Below, one piece after another: positions 17,035 through 25,592 of a DNA stretch of 64,000 nt. This DNA comes from Sporosarcina sp. Marseille-Q4063 (GTDB lineage Bacteria > Bacillota > Bacilli > Bacillales_A > Planococcaceae): assembly GCF_018309085.1 (NCBI RefSeq), contig NZ_CP070502.1, positions 2,661,001 through 2,725,000 on the forward strand. Direction: 5' to 3'. Within the stretch, counting starts at the first letter, position 1, and each line of letters opens with the position of its first letter. The notes beneath the pieces were generated by a model that worked only from the letters and a program-made list of their open reading frames with translations, made no database searches and was not told the origin of the DNA. The position numbers and the translations under genes were made by a program.

Positions 17035-20000
17035 ATGCGCATTTTACATTTATCTGATGTTCATTTTACAAAAGGGCATAAAAACTTTCATAATTATGTA
17101 TCAAAGCCACTATTTAATGATATACAAGAAATGCATAATCAACTTCCTATTGATTTGGTGTTATTTACCGGTGATTTGCTTGATAAAGGGGGATTTCCAT
17201 ATGAACCTCTTGAATCATATGAGTCATTTGAAAGTGAATTTATTGATAAATTATTAGAAATATTATCATTACCCAGAGAAAGATTTGTTTTTATCCCCGG
17301 AAATCATGACATATATCGAAAAAAAATCAACCCCATGACAGAAAAAGGATTAAAGACTTCACTAGTTACGGCAGAAGAAATTGAAATTCATATGGAAACC
17401 CTGCAAAATTTAAATCTAGAACGTATAGAGGACTACAAATTCTTTGAAAATGTGTATTATTCAGACTATGAAAATTATAAAGATAATGGTTTTGGATACT
17501 CTATAATATTTAATATCAATGAGTTAAAAGTAGGAATAGCAGGATTTAACACTTCATGGAGGTGTTTTGATGATAAGGATAAAACTAATTTAATCATGGG
17601 GAAAAGGCAAATTACTCAAGTTGATGCTCACTTAAACGCACAACAATTGGATTTTAGAATCGCACTAATGCATCATCCTTTTGAATTTTTATGTGAGTCT
17701 GAATATGAACAGGTAAAAGATTATATCTTAAGGGATTACGATATTCTATTTACGGGGCATACTCACCAAAGTAATGCTCATGCAATCACAACCAGTTTAG
17801 GAAAAGGTTGTATACTATGTGCTGCGCCATCAAATTGGGAAAAGAACAATTTTCAAAACCATGGTTTAAATAGAAATGGATATAATATCATTAACCTAAA
17901 TAATCATGAAAAGAGCCTGACGATTCAATTTAGAAGATACAATTACGATAAAAATCGTTTCGTTGATAATACCGATTTAGGAATGGAAGATACTGCATAT
18001 ACCACATTTCAATTAGGAGATATTATTTCTAGAGAATCATGGATGAACTTTACAAATACTATTGCCTACATTAAAGATAACTATTTAGAGGTAATTGAAC
18101 AAAATTTGGTAAGCTATAATACTGATACAATTGCACCTAAGCAACTAAAAGATCTTTTTGTATTACCAGTCATTAAAATTGGGAATTACCATACTGACGG
18201 GGATACAAAATACTCGGACTTCAGTGATAACTCGGAAATACTCTCTTTTGAAAAACTTTGTAACTATCAAAAAAACCTTGTTTTGTTTGGCCAAAGCGAA
18301 TCTGGTAAAACCACTCTTCTAAATAGAATTGCACTTGAAATTTTGGAAAACTCGTACGTTTCTAAAAAGATACCTGTTTTTATAGATTTAAAAACTATTG
18401 CTAGCAAAAGCATATTTAAGAAAGTAGCGCAGTTCATAGGACGAAACGTAAAGGCAACAACTGAGATATTAGAGGGAAATGATACGATATTACTTCTAGA
18501 TAACTTAAGATATATCATAAGTAATGAAAAATTGTATAAAGAATTAAATGAATTACTAACAAAGTATCCAAGATTGAAAATAATCGCAACATATGATTCA
18601 CTTGCACAAGAAAGTTTACCGTCAGAATTTTTAAGGCACTCAATTTCAAAACAGGTTGATACTGCTAATATTGAGTATTTTAGATCCTCAGAAATTCAAA
18701 CATTAATGCAAAGATGGTTTGAAAAAGGGGGCGAAAAGGTAGAGGATGAAAATTTGATACAGATAATAAAAAACTTTCACCTTTTAAATATACCTAGCAC
18801 TCCATTGGCAGTATCTTTGTTCCTTTGGATATACGAAAAGCAAAAAGGCTTTATACCAAGAAACAATGCTGCGATGGTTCAAAACTTTGTAGAAAAACTT
18901 TTTGAAAAACATTCAGAATCTGATGTTCAATCATCTAAGTTTGATTTTCATAATAAAGATAATCTTCTAGGTCATATAGCAATGGAAATGCATGACTTAG
19001 GTGAAGAGAATTATGTTATTGAAGAAGAAGCATTAAGGAATTTTATCAAGGATTTAAACAATAAGAAGAAAATTGGTCTGGAAACACATGGCAACGAAGT
19101 TTTTCATGAGTGGGTAATAAAATATTTTGTTGAGAAGGGAATCTTATTAAGCGAAATTAGAGATAATGGTAGAGTATATAAATTTAAGCTAAATTGTTTC
19201 TTTCAATATTATCTTGCAAAGGCAATGACATTCTCTAAAGAATTTAAAGATATTGTATTGTCTGAAGACAGGTATTTGGAATTTCAAAATGAGATAGATT
19301 ATTACTCTGGTTTGCATAGACATGATGGTGATATATTAGAATTGGTAGTCTCAAGAATGGAAAAGGAGTTTATGAAGCTTTTCAAAGAGACGGAAATATT
19401 TGAAAAAGTACTCAATGAAGAAGACGACTTTCTACTTCCATTTGATAATATGTTTGCACGTGGTATTCAACATGAAAACGAATTACTACTCGACAATATC
19501 GAAAACGATGAAATAGACGACTTTTTAGACAATCGAAAAGTTAGTGAAAAACAAGTAATAGCAAAGCATGATCAATTACTTGAATCTAGTAATCATATGG
19601 AGGAACACAGTTCGGTTATTAATAAAATTCCTCAGGGGCGATTGTCTAAGTATGAGATTTTACAGAGATCATGGGTTTTAAGTGGAAAAGTTCTTAAGAA
19701 TGCTGAGGATTTAGAAGATGGTGCATTAAAGGATAGAGCCTATCGAAACACAATAATTTGTTCTTTGTTATTCCTAAAGCTAACTACGTTAACCGCAGAA
19801 GAAATTCTGGAAAATGAAATTGAATCTGAAGACGAGCTGATTCAATTTTATAAGTTTTTTATTCGTTTTTCGCTACTTATACATCAAAACTTGCTATTTA
19901 CTGTTATGGGAACTTCAAAGATATTACCTGTAATTGAAGACTATATAAATGATGATAAATCAAAACACACGAATGTGGAGCTGTTTACATCAATTTTTAT

Positions 20001-20283
20001 GATGATTGATTCGGGGGCTGAAAAATTTAAAGACATATTTAATCAAGCTATTAAAAATAATATGAGTTCTGCTGTAAGGGAGTTTGTTCTAGCTAAATTA
20101 CAAATACTGGATTCTAACACTAAAAATCAGGAATTAGAAGATTTTTATCGCACTAAAATTAATCAATTAGTTAAGAGGAACTACCAGGGAAAACATGTGA
20201 TAACTAAACAAAAAGCATTAAATAGACATAAAGATTCTACTAATAGGAAAGAGCTAGTTAGCAGCATTCGAGACAGTGAATAG
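17035..20283 (+). CDS. Metallophosphoesterase-STAND NTPase fusion, candidate defence protein
   Basis: 1082 residues from ATG 17035, preceded by AAGAGGAGA. Residues 1-300 form a calcineurin-like phosphoesterase with all metal-site blocks: D8-x-H10, G46-D47...D50, GNHD (89-92), HH (213-214) and GHTH (241-244). A P-loop NTPase follows with Walker A GQSESGKT (419-426) and a Walker B-like TILLLDN (484-490). The usual extra acidic residues of NACHT domains after the Asp are absent, and the sensor position reads ATYDS rather than TSR. A winged-helix-like stretch and about 450 helical residues make the C-terminus. The order effector, STAND ATPase, sensor is the plan of bacterial NLR-like defence proteins. 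It is monocistronic and cargo-like; the target of the phosphoesterase is unknown. Confidence 0.85.
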   Translation: MRILHLSDVHFTKGHKNFHNYVSKPLFNDIQEMHNQLPIDLVLFTGDLLDKGGFPYEPLESYESFESEFIDKLLEILSLPRERFVFIPGNHDIYRKKINPMTEKGLKTSLVTAEEIEIHMETLQNLNLERIEDYKFFENVYYSDYENYKDNGFGYSIIFNINELKVGIAGFNTSWRCFDDKDKTNLIMGKRQITQVDAHLNAQQLDFRIALMHHPFEFLCESEYEQVKDYILRDYDILFTGHTHQSNAHAITTSLGKGCILCAAPSNWEKNNFQNHGLNRNGYNIINLNNHEKSLTIQFRRYNYDKNRFVDNTDLGMEDTAYTTFQLGDIISRESWMNFTNTIAYIKDNYLEVIEQNLVSYNTDTIAPKQLKDLFVLPVIKIGNYHTDGDTKYSDFSDNSEILSFEKLCNYQKNLVLFGQSESGKTTLLNRIALEILENSYVSKKIPVFIDLKTIASKSIFKKVAQFIGRNVKATTEILEGNDTILLLDNLRYIISNEKLYKELNELLTKYPRLKIIATYDSLAQESLPSEFLRHSISKQVDTANIEYFRSSEIQTLMQRWFEKGGEKVEDENLIQIIKNFHLLNIPSTPLAVSLFLWIYEKQKGFIPRNNAAMVQNFVEKLFEKHSESDVQSSKFDFHNKDNLLGHIAMEMHDLGEENYVIEEEALRNFIKDLNNKKKIGLETHGNEVFHEWVIKYFVEKGILLSEIRDNGRVYKFKLNCFFQYYLAKAMTFSKEFKDIVLSEDRYLEFQNEIDYYSGLHRHDGDILELVVSRMEKEFMKLFKETEIFEKVLNEEDDFLLPFDNMFARGIQHENELLLDNIENDEIDDFLDNRKVSEKQVIAKHDQLLESSNHMEEHSSVINKIPQGRLSKYEILQRSWVLSGKVLKNAEDLEDGALKDRAYRNTIICSLLFLKLTTLTAEEILENEIESEDELIQFYKFFIRFSLLIHQNLLFTVMGTSKILPVIEDYINDDKSKHTNVELFTSIFMMIDSGAEKFKDIFNQAIKNNMSSAVREFVLAKLQILDSNTKNQELEDFYRTKINQLVKRNYQGKHVITKQKALNRHKDSTNRKELVSSIRDSE

Positions 20284-20671
20284 GACATTTATTATTAACC
20301 CAACTTTCGTTGACAAATAAGCTTTGATGTTATTGGGAAACTGAAGAACCACTATTCGAGTTGACTTTAAATTAGCTTTTTAATTTTAATTTTATTGTTT
20401 TTCTGTTTCAATGCACCCTCAATTAGCTCACTCAACCGCTGTAAAGCAAGATAATTGATAAATTATGGATTCGGGATTCCCAATCATCTAACACTTTTTT
20501 GATGATGCGAAAGTATTAGAAAAGGATATTAATGAGTTGATGTATTCTGAAACTAGTATGGTTTGTAATTATATTTTATCACATTTTTCGATGATTTTTT
20601 TAAATATCCATTCACAATGATTTGCTATTCAACATAGAAACAAATAAAATGGTTTTATATCTAGAGTATCA
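20284..20671. other. Intergenic stretch after the defence gene
   Basis: AT-rich. It contains about 40 codons of open frame ending at 20628 (HFFDDAKVLEKDINELMYS and onwards) without a start codon, possibly a gene relic. No other feature seen. Confidence 0.3.
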
Positions 20672-20894
20672 AAGTCGCCTGTTCCAAGGTGAAAGTCGTT
20701 AAACCTTTTAATCATTACTAAAGGAGATTCGACACAAATGTTCAGCCTCTGTATTTTCATTTTGTTTTGAAAAAAGTTAGGCAGACGTCTTGCGTCACAA
20801 AATTGCTACATGCACACTAGATACTTACGCATTATTTGCGTGATATATATTTTAAAAGCCGATCGATCCCACTATGGGTGACATCGGCTTTTTT
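20672..20894 (+). ncRNA. Structured leader element A, copy 1
   Basis: Ordered helices: CGCCT/AGGTG (20676-20680, 20687-20691); GTCG...CCTTT / AAAGG...CGAC (20695-20733); GACG/CGTC (20784-20796); ACGCA/TGCGT (20827-20841); and a GC-rich terminator hairpin with T-run (20854-20894). The second helix buries the Shine-Dalgarno AAAGGAG of an 10-residue open frame starting ATG 20738. Copy 2 at 28079-28301 keeps every helix, with different paired bases in the first and third. It precedes the Bet recombinase gene. It could be a cis-acting leader or a small RNA ending at the terminator. Confidence 0.7.
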
Positions 20895-20978
20895 GTTTAT
20901 TAACAATCTGAAAGGAGTGCTGCCATGAAATGATATGAAAATAAAACAACTTTCATTTTCTGTTGCAGTGGGTTACAT

Positions 20979-21018
20979 AAAAGTCGATTGAACCCTTATG
21001 GGTGAAGTCGGCTTTTTT
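20979..21018 (+). terminator. Terminator hairpin just upstream of the Bet gene
   Basis: AAGTCGA (20981-20987) pairs with TCGGCTT (21008-21014), CCC with GGG inside, and six T follow. It closely resembles the terminators of both leader A copies. It lies 33 bases before the recombinase start, so it could be an attenuator. Between it and the previous terminator is a minimal start-stop frame, ATGAAATGA at 20925, behind AAAGGAG. Confidence 0.7.
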
Positions 21019-21050
21019 ATTTATTAAAAATACAAAAGGAGATGGTTTAA

Positions 21051-22340
21051 GTGGGAAAAGTACTTACGTTTACAAACGAACAGAAGTCGTTGATTTGGAA
21101 TAGGTTTGTTCAGCCAGCAAATGGGACACAAGAAGAGGCGAACCATTTCATTGAAGTATGTGAAACATTCGGCTTGAATCCATTGCTTGGTGATATCGTT
21201 TTTCAACGTTATGAAACGAGGAACGGACCGAACACATCTTTCATTACTACACGTGACGGGTTGCTCCGTGTAGCTACTACGCAAGAGGGCTATGTAGGGC
21301 CTCCCAACGCTAACGTAGTGAGAGAAGGAGACACTTTTGAGTTCATTCCTTCGGAGGGAAGTGTACGTCACGAGTTTGGTCAGAAGCGTGGTCAGATACT
21401 TGGTGCTTATGCGGTTATGCACCATAAACGTTTTAGACCTGTTGCTGTATTCGTTGATTTCCAGGAATACTTTCAAGCAAATTCAGGTGAACTTAATTCG
21501 AAGTATAAAAATAAAAATGTTTGGGATAAAATGCCCTCCGCAATGATCCAGAAAATAGCTGAAGTCTTCGTACTTCGTCGTCAGTTTCCTCTGGGTGGTT
21601 TGTACACTCGTGAGGAAATGTCGATTGATGAAGGATTTAATGACGATAGTGGCAATGAGGATATTCCAAATCAGTCTAATCCAGCCCGACAAAAGCAAAG
21701 CGAAGTCGCAGAGAATGAACAACCTCCTGCTCTAACTGTTCAAAAGCCAAGGGAAAACACTGTCGAAGGAGTATTTATCCTGCAAAGTTTTGAAAAAGGG
21801 ATAAGCCCACAAAATGTACCGTTTGCTAAATTGAACGTAATGGACAAAGCAACCAATGAAGTAAGTCTAGTTTTGGTAAAAGAGAAAGAAGAGACAATCA
21901 ATTCTCTTAGCCAAGTTCAAATGGGGAAAGAATTGTCTTTGGTCATTAAAAATGAAAGTGGCTTTAATTTTCTTGAAAAGTTTTCGTATGTTCAGACAAA
22001 GGAGCAAAATGTTCAGACTGAACCGGATTCACAAACGGAAACTTTTCAAGAGTCTGTTCAACAGGAAAATCAAATAGCTTCCGAGCCTACCGAGCCGCAT
22101 GATGCATTCATCATGGAAAAGTACGAACCGGGTACAACACCCGCTGGCGTATCTTTTGCAAAAATGTATGTGAAAAATATTACGGATAATAAGCAATCAA
22201 TGGTGTTTGCACAAGGTAATGAAGCGGTTGAAAAAACGAAGCACCTTTCAAAAGGTAGCGAGTTTGCAATGCAGACCCGTACTGAAAATGGTTTTACGTT
22301 TTTCGTGAAATTGAAAGATACAGATAAAAGGAGTGCTTGA
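21051..22340 (+). CDS. bet: Bet/RecT-family single-strand annealing recombinase with tandem C-terminal domains
   Basis: 429 residues from GTG 21051 after AAAAGGAGATGG. The first 190 residues match phage Bet proteins: FIEVCETFGLNPLLGDI near 28-45 and WDKMPSAMIQKIAEVFVLRR near 160-180, then FPLGGLYTREEM. Bet anneals complementary single strands for recombination and repair. After a linker, two similar units of about 75 residues follow (about 235-310 and 345-425), both with ..F.K...P..V.FAK..V and ..G.E......GF.F...K, which is unusual for Bet. It leads the operon with a zinc-finger protein, SSB and a RecB-like nuclease, a classic recombination set. The tail role is unknown. Confidence 0.87.
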   Translation: MGKVLTFTNEQKSLIWNRFVQPANGTQEEANHFIEVCETFGLNPLLGDIVFQRYETRNGPNTSFITTRDGLLRVATTQEGYVGPPNANVVREGDTFEFIPSEGSVRHEFGQKRGQILGAYAVMHHKRFRPVAVFVDFQEYFQANSGELNSKYKNKNVWDKMPSAMIQKIAEVFVLRRQFPLGGLYTREEMSIDEGFNDDSGNEDIPNQSNPARQKQSEVAENEQPPALTVQKPRENTVEGVFILQSFEKGISPQNVPFAKLNVMDKATNEVSLVLVKEKEETINSLSQVQMGKELSLVIKNESGFNFLEKFSYVQTKEQNVQTEPDSQTETFQESVQQENQIASEPTEPHDAFIMEKYEPGTTPAGVSFAKMYVKNITDNKQSMVFAQGNEAVEKTKHLSKGSEFAMQTRTENGFTFFVKLKDTDKRSA

Positions 22341-22342
22341 TT

Positions 22343-23128
22343 ATGCTCCCAGAGATTCTAAAAGTTGCCGAGGAATATGGACTTACGTTCAATCCTCGGT
22401 ATCACGGTAAAAAGGAGACGCTTTGCAAATGCACATTTTGCGAAGAGGATTCTAGGCCAGGTAAAGGAAATAAGTTTTATCTGTCTTTAAATACGCATGA
22501 TCAAGTATATAAATGTTGGTATTGTGGCGTTTCCGGTGGTGTTATAGACTTCGAAGCAAAGTTGTCAGGTCTTCCTTACAACGAAGTGCGTGAAAAATAC
22601 TTTGGCAAAAGGAAGAAACCTGTACATCCTGCTGAAAGTTTGAATGCACGTCAACTTCGGTTAATCGGATGGGCTGAATACAAACGAAATGACCGTTACG
22701 ATTTTAAAAGGAATCGAGAGTCGGTTTTAAGAGATTGGAAAAATTATGAGCATGAAGAGCTGGTAAAACACTTTGCCTTGTTTATGGTGATTGCTCACAT
22801 TGAAAATCAAGCGGAACGGCAAAATGAACTTCTTCAATATATGATTCGGTCATGTCATGAAACGCAAATATACTTGTTGTTCACTCGACTGTTGGCTGAA
22901 TACGTGAAAGATGAAGAGGAACGTGCTGGCTGGGCTAAAGAAGGCACCAATATAGGGAGGGCAGCCTGGAAAGTATCGCTATCAACCTATGACTTTGGAA
23001 TGGATAAAGTCGTGTATAACGTCGTTTTTCTATATCACATGCTAGTAATGGAAGAAACACAAACGCACATAAAAGGTACTCATAAAAATGAAGCAATCAT
23101 GAATGACAATTTGTCTTTCGCTAATTAA
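22343..23128 (+). CDS. CHC2-type zinc-finger protein (DnaG primase-like zinc-binding domain)
   Basis: 261 residues from ATG 22343, with AAAAGGAG upstream; a TTG at 22337 is too close to it. The N-terminal 70 residues carry CKCTFCEED and YKCWYCGVSGGVIDF, the pattern of the DnaG/CHC2 zinc-binding domain that contacts single-stranded template DNA. The remaining 190 residues are helical and lack the primase TOPRIM core. It may be a priming or ssDNA-binding accessory. It starts 3 bases after the Bet stop and is cotranscribed with it. Confidence 0.75.
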   Translation: MLPEILKVAEEYGLTFNPRYHGKKETLCKCTFCEEDSRPGKGNKFYLSLNTHDQVYKCWYCGVSGGVIDFEAKLSGLPYNEVREKYFGKRKKPVHPAESLNARQLRLIGWAEYKRNDRYDFKRNRESVLRDWKNYEHEELVKHFALFMVIAHIENQAERQNELLQYMIRSCHETQIYLLFTRLLAEYVKDEEERAGWAKEGTNIGRAAWKVSLSTYDFGMDKVVYNVVFLYHMLVMEETQTHIKGTHKNEAIMNDNLSFAN

Positions 23129-23200
23129 AATATCCGTCACCCTTTACGGAGGAGAAATAGGGACGTGACTGTAAACCAGTTACGAGAAAAGGAGAATATT

Positions 23201-23674
23201 ATGAATAACGTTAGCCTAGTAGGACGTTTAACAAAAGAACCAACACTTAAATTTACACAAAGTGGTGTTGCTGTTTGTAACTTTACATTGGCTGTGAATC
23301 GTCCATTTAAAAATGCTAATGGTGAAAATGAAGCGGATTTCATCATGGTACAGGTTTGGAGGAAGCCTGCCGAAAATGCGGCAAACTTCCTTAAAAAAGG
23401 TAGTCAGGCCGCTGTGAGTGGAAGAATCAATAGTCGTCATTATGAAAATGATAAAGGGGATCGAATATATGTTACAGAGGTTGTAGCTGACTTTGTACAG
23501 TTCTTGGACCCGAAACCACAAGGTCAAGGCAATCAACAACAGCAAGGACAGGGTAGCTACCAGAAACAACCGAATCCGTATGCTGGCAACAGTAACACTC
23601 AAAATCAAAATGGTAATCAATTTGAAACGGGTGGAGGTCCTATTGCGGTAAGCGATGATGACCTACCGTTCTGA
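23201..23674 (+). CDS. ssb: Single-stranded DNA-binding protein
   Basis: 157 residues from ATG 23201, preceded by AAAAGGAG. The OB-fold starts [17 protein letters not shown] and covers about 105 residues. A Gln/Asn/Gly-rich linker leads to the acidic tip DDDLPF that binds partner proteins. It coats single-stranded DNA during replication and after conjugative entry. Plasmid SSBs of this kind are typical of the early-entering region. A terminator follows it. Confidence 0.96.
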   Translation: MNNVSLVGRLTKEPTLKFTQSGVAVCNFTLAVNRPFKNANGENEADFIMVQVWRKPAENAANFLKKGSQAAVSGRINSRHYENDKGDRIYVTEVVADFVQFLDPKPQGQGNQQQQGQGSYQKQPNPYAGNSNTQNQNGNQFETGGGPIAVSDDDLPF

Positions 23675-23688
23675 TGGAAATTTAGTAG

Positions 23689-23720
23689 AAGGAGATTGGG
23701 TTTCCAGTCTCCTTTTATTT
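23689..23720 (+). terminator. Intrinsic terminator after ssb
   Basis: AAGGAGATTGG (23689-23699) pairs with CCAGTCTCCTT (23704-23714), then T-rich. Confidence 0.75.
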
Positions 23721-23754
23721 ACTTGGAAACAAAAAGAAGAAAGGAGAGATCATA

Positions 23755-24459
23755 TTGATTTACTCTTTTTCACGTTTAAACCTCTACACAACCTGTCCTT
23801 ATCGATTCTTTAAGAAATATATCGAGGGATATGAAGAACCGACCACCTATCCTTTAGCTTTGGGTAAAGGGGTCCATAAAGCAGTCGAAGATAAAATTAA
23901 TGGGGTATCTCATTCAGAAGCTGTTTTAAACGGGATGATAGAAGCTGAATTTCATCCAGAAGTGACCATGGATGAACTGTCGAAGTTGGTTAGTCATGCA
24001 CCGATTAAAGAGAACATGGGTGAAACGGAGATTCATTTTCAGCTACCACTTTCTGATACAGATTCAGCCCCGGTATTACAAGGTTATATTGATCTTGTGT
24101 CGCCAGACGGAAGTAAAATAGTCGATTGGAAAACGAACCGCGTCAGATATGATGTTCGTGATAATCATCAATTAGGATTGTATGCGTGGGCTGTAGGTCA
24201 ATTAAATAACAGAACACAGGTTGAAGGCAACTTGTATTTTCTTCGATTTAGAAAAGCTAGCAAACACGTTTTCAATCAGGTTGATATGGAAAGGTCTAGA
24301 CAATGGGCTTTTAGGGTGGCAAATGAAATCAATTCAAAGAGGGAGATTTTAGATATGCTGCCGGAAGAAGCGGAAAGTTTATTCTTGTCAACGCCTTCTA
24401 GCCATTGTAGGCATTGCCCGTTTGTCATTGAATGCTATCGCAAGTTCAGTTGTTATTAA
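23755..24459 (+). CDS. RecB-family PD-(D/E)XK nuclease with Cys cluster
   Basis: 234 residues from TTG 23755, 7 bases after AAAGGAGAG. Nuclease motifs are LGKGVHKAVE near the N-terminus, GYIDLV and IVDWKT around residue 120, and HQLGLYAWA downstream, the RecB/Cas4/AddB C-terminal pattern. Cysteines CPYRF near residue 14 and CRHCPFVIEC at the end fit a four-Cys iron-sulphur cluster. Such exonucleases make single strands for annealing, matching the Bet and SSB genes next to it. Confidence 0.88.
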   Translation: MIYSFSRLNLYTTCPYRFFKKYIEGYEEPTTYPLALGKGVHKAVEDKINGVSHSEAVLNGMIEAEFHPEVTMDELSKLVSHAPIKENMGETEIHFQLPLSDTDSAPVLQGYIDLVSPDGSKIVDWKTNRVRYDVRDNHQLGLYAWAVGQLNNRTQVEGNLYFLRFRKASKHVFNQVDMERSRQWAFRVANEINSKREILDMLPEEAESLFLSTPSSHCRHCPFVIECYRKFSCY

Positions 24460-24482
24460 AAGACGAAAAATAACAGAGGTCT

Positions 24483-24516
24483 CACCGATGTGGATTATTC
24501 CCTTCGGTGTTTTTCT
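24483..24516 (+). terminator. Hairpin with T-run after the nuclease gene
   Basis: CACCGA (24483-24488) pairs with TCGGTG (24504-24509), followed by TTTTTC. Confidence 0.65.
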
Positions 24517-24519
24517 TTG

Positions 24520-24689
24520 TCACATGCTTCATTATTAATCGAAGCAAATGTAAAAATGAAAGTAATTTCACACAGATTAGGACATTCATCTGTTTCAACA
24601 ACTGGCGAAATTTATGGACATCTACGCAGGTACTAGAAAAAAAGGCCCCTCAACAATTCAGCGAATTGATGAAAGACCTTGATATTTAG
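24520..24689 (+). pseudogene. C-terminal remnant of a tyrosine recombinase
   Basis: From 24520 the frame reads SHASLLIEANVKMKVISHRL, then GHSSVSTTGEIYGHL, the final part of phage-type integrases with the LGH histidine and the IY nucleophile. The frame breaks at TAG 24634 and resumes in another frame as EKKAPQQFSELMKDLDI to the stop at 24689. The N-terminal and most catalytic residues are missing. It marks an old integration or recombination event. Confidence 0.75.
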
Positions 24690-24749
24690 AGTGCTTTTGT
24701 GAAGCTTATGACCAATAAAATGACCATGATTTAATGGTGCTCCCTCTTT

Positions 24750-25103
24750 TTAAGTTTCAAACTTCCCTAGATACTCACTCATTATTTCTTCAGTGCCCTC
24801 TTTCAGTTCACCGCTGGAATACTTTTTTCGCTCTTCAAAACTAATACCTGAGAATATAAATTCAGTAAAATTTTCATTACTGCTATACTTAATCAACTTC
24901 ATATTATTACGCCTAAGATAAATATTCGTTTCCTTTAAATCGGATCGCGCTTGTAAGAGTGCCTGGTCAATCATTTTTGCATATGGCCGCTTAAATTTAA
25001 GTTGAGTGTTTTCTATAGTAAGTAAATCCATTTCTAGTATCTTTATTAACATTGGTAAATATATCGCATTCTCGAAATGTTTCAATGCATCTTGTGGAAT
25101 CAA
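24750..25103 (-). CDS. Hypothetical protein, unknown function
   Basis: 117 residues from TTG 25103, with GGGAAGTGA upstream. It is helix-rich and basic, with no signal peptide. The first half resembles small phage-type proteins that start with a long helix ending in a KRPYAKMIDQ segment, but I name no family. It follows the 66-residue zinc-ribbon gene by 15 bases on the same strand, so the two form an operon opposite to the surrounding genes. Confidence 0.6.
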   Translation of the reverse strand: MIPQDALKHFENAIYLPMLIKILEMDLLTIENTQLKFKRPYAKMIDQALLQARSDLKETNIYLRRNNMKLIKYSSNENFTEFIFSGISFEERKKYSSGELKEGTEEIMSEYLGKFET

Positions 25104-25118
25104 CTAAATCACTTCCCT

Positions 25119-25319
25119 TCAAAAAACATTAACCGTGGCATGTGAACCAACTGCGCAAAAACGGCAAACGGCATCAATTATTATAATGTCTCCTTTTTTA
25201 TCGTTAAAGTCATTTGAGTATTCCGCACTCTTAAATTTTAGGTTCCCTCGATTACAGTTTGTGCATTTCATCTGTTCTGTTTGTTGTTTTAACCCCATCG
25301 TCGTATGTATTAAGTCCAA
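25119..25319 (-). CDS. Small zinc-ribbon protein
   Basis: 66 residues from TTG 25319, with AGGAGGGG at good spacing. Two Cys pairs, CTNC and CRFC, about 30 residues apart form a likely zinc knuckle. It begins the two-gene minus-strand unit. Function unknown; a regulator or accessory to its partner is possible. Confidence 0.55.
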   Translation of the reverse strand: MDLIHTTMGLKQQTEQMKCTNCNRGNLKFKSAEYSNDFNDKKGDIIIIDAVCRFCAVGSHATVNVF

Positions 25320-25548
25320 TAGTTTCCCCTCCTGGATGATTTATTCGACATTGGTTCTATATACCCTTCATTTTTAGATGAATAAAACAACCTATATAGG
25401 GATGCTGGATTAGTCTCTTTACTTACTTTATCTACATTCACAATCACTCAATATACTCCAAAACAATATCATTTTTAATAGATTAGACCTATAATAGAAA
25501 TACACCCTCCATTGAAAGATTTAAATGTTTTTTCAAAAACGGTATCAT

Positions 25549-25576
25549 TTGACACCACTTTTGGATATACTATAAT
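25549..25576 (+). promoter_or_regulatory. Promoter of the toxin-antitoxin operon
   Basis: Perfect TTGACA (25549-25554) and TATAAT (25571-25576) with a 16-base spacer. It places transcription start just before the ribosome site GGAGATG (25581-25587) of the toxin. Confidence 0.75.
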
Positions 25577-25592
25577 TAATGGAGATGATTTT

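Noticed and set aside
20500..20628. About 40 codons of coding-like frame (HFFDDAKVLEKDINEL)
   Set aside because: No start codon or ribosome site, and preceded by a stop. At most a relic; I could not tie it to any family.
24507..24689. 60-codon frame read as an independent small gene
   Set aside because: Its last third and the neighbouring frame together give the C-terminus of a tyrosine recombinase, so it is a frameshifted remnant.
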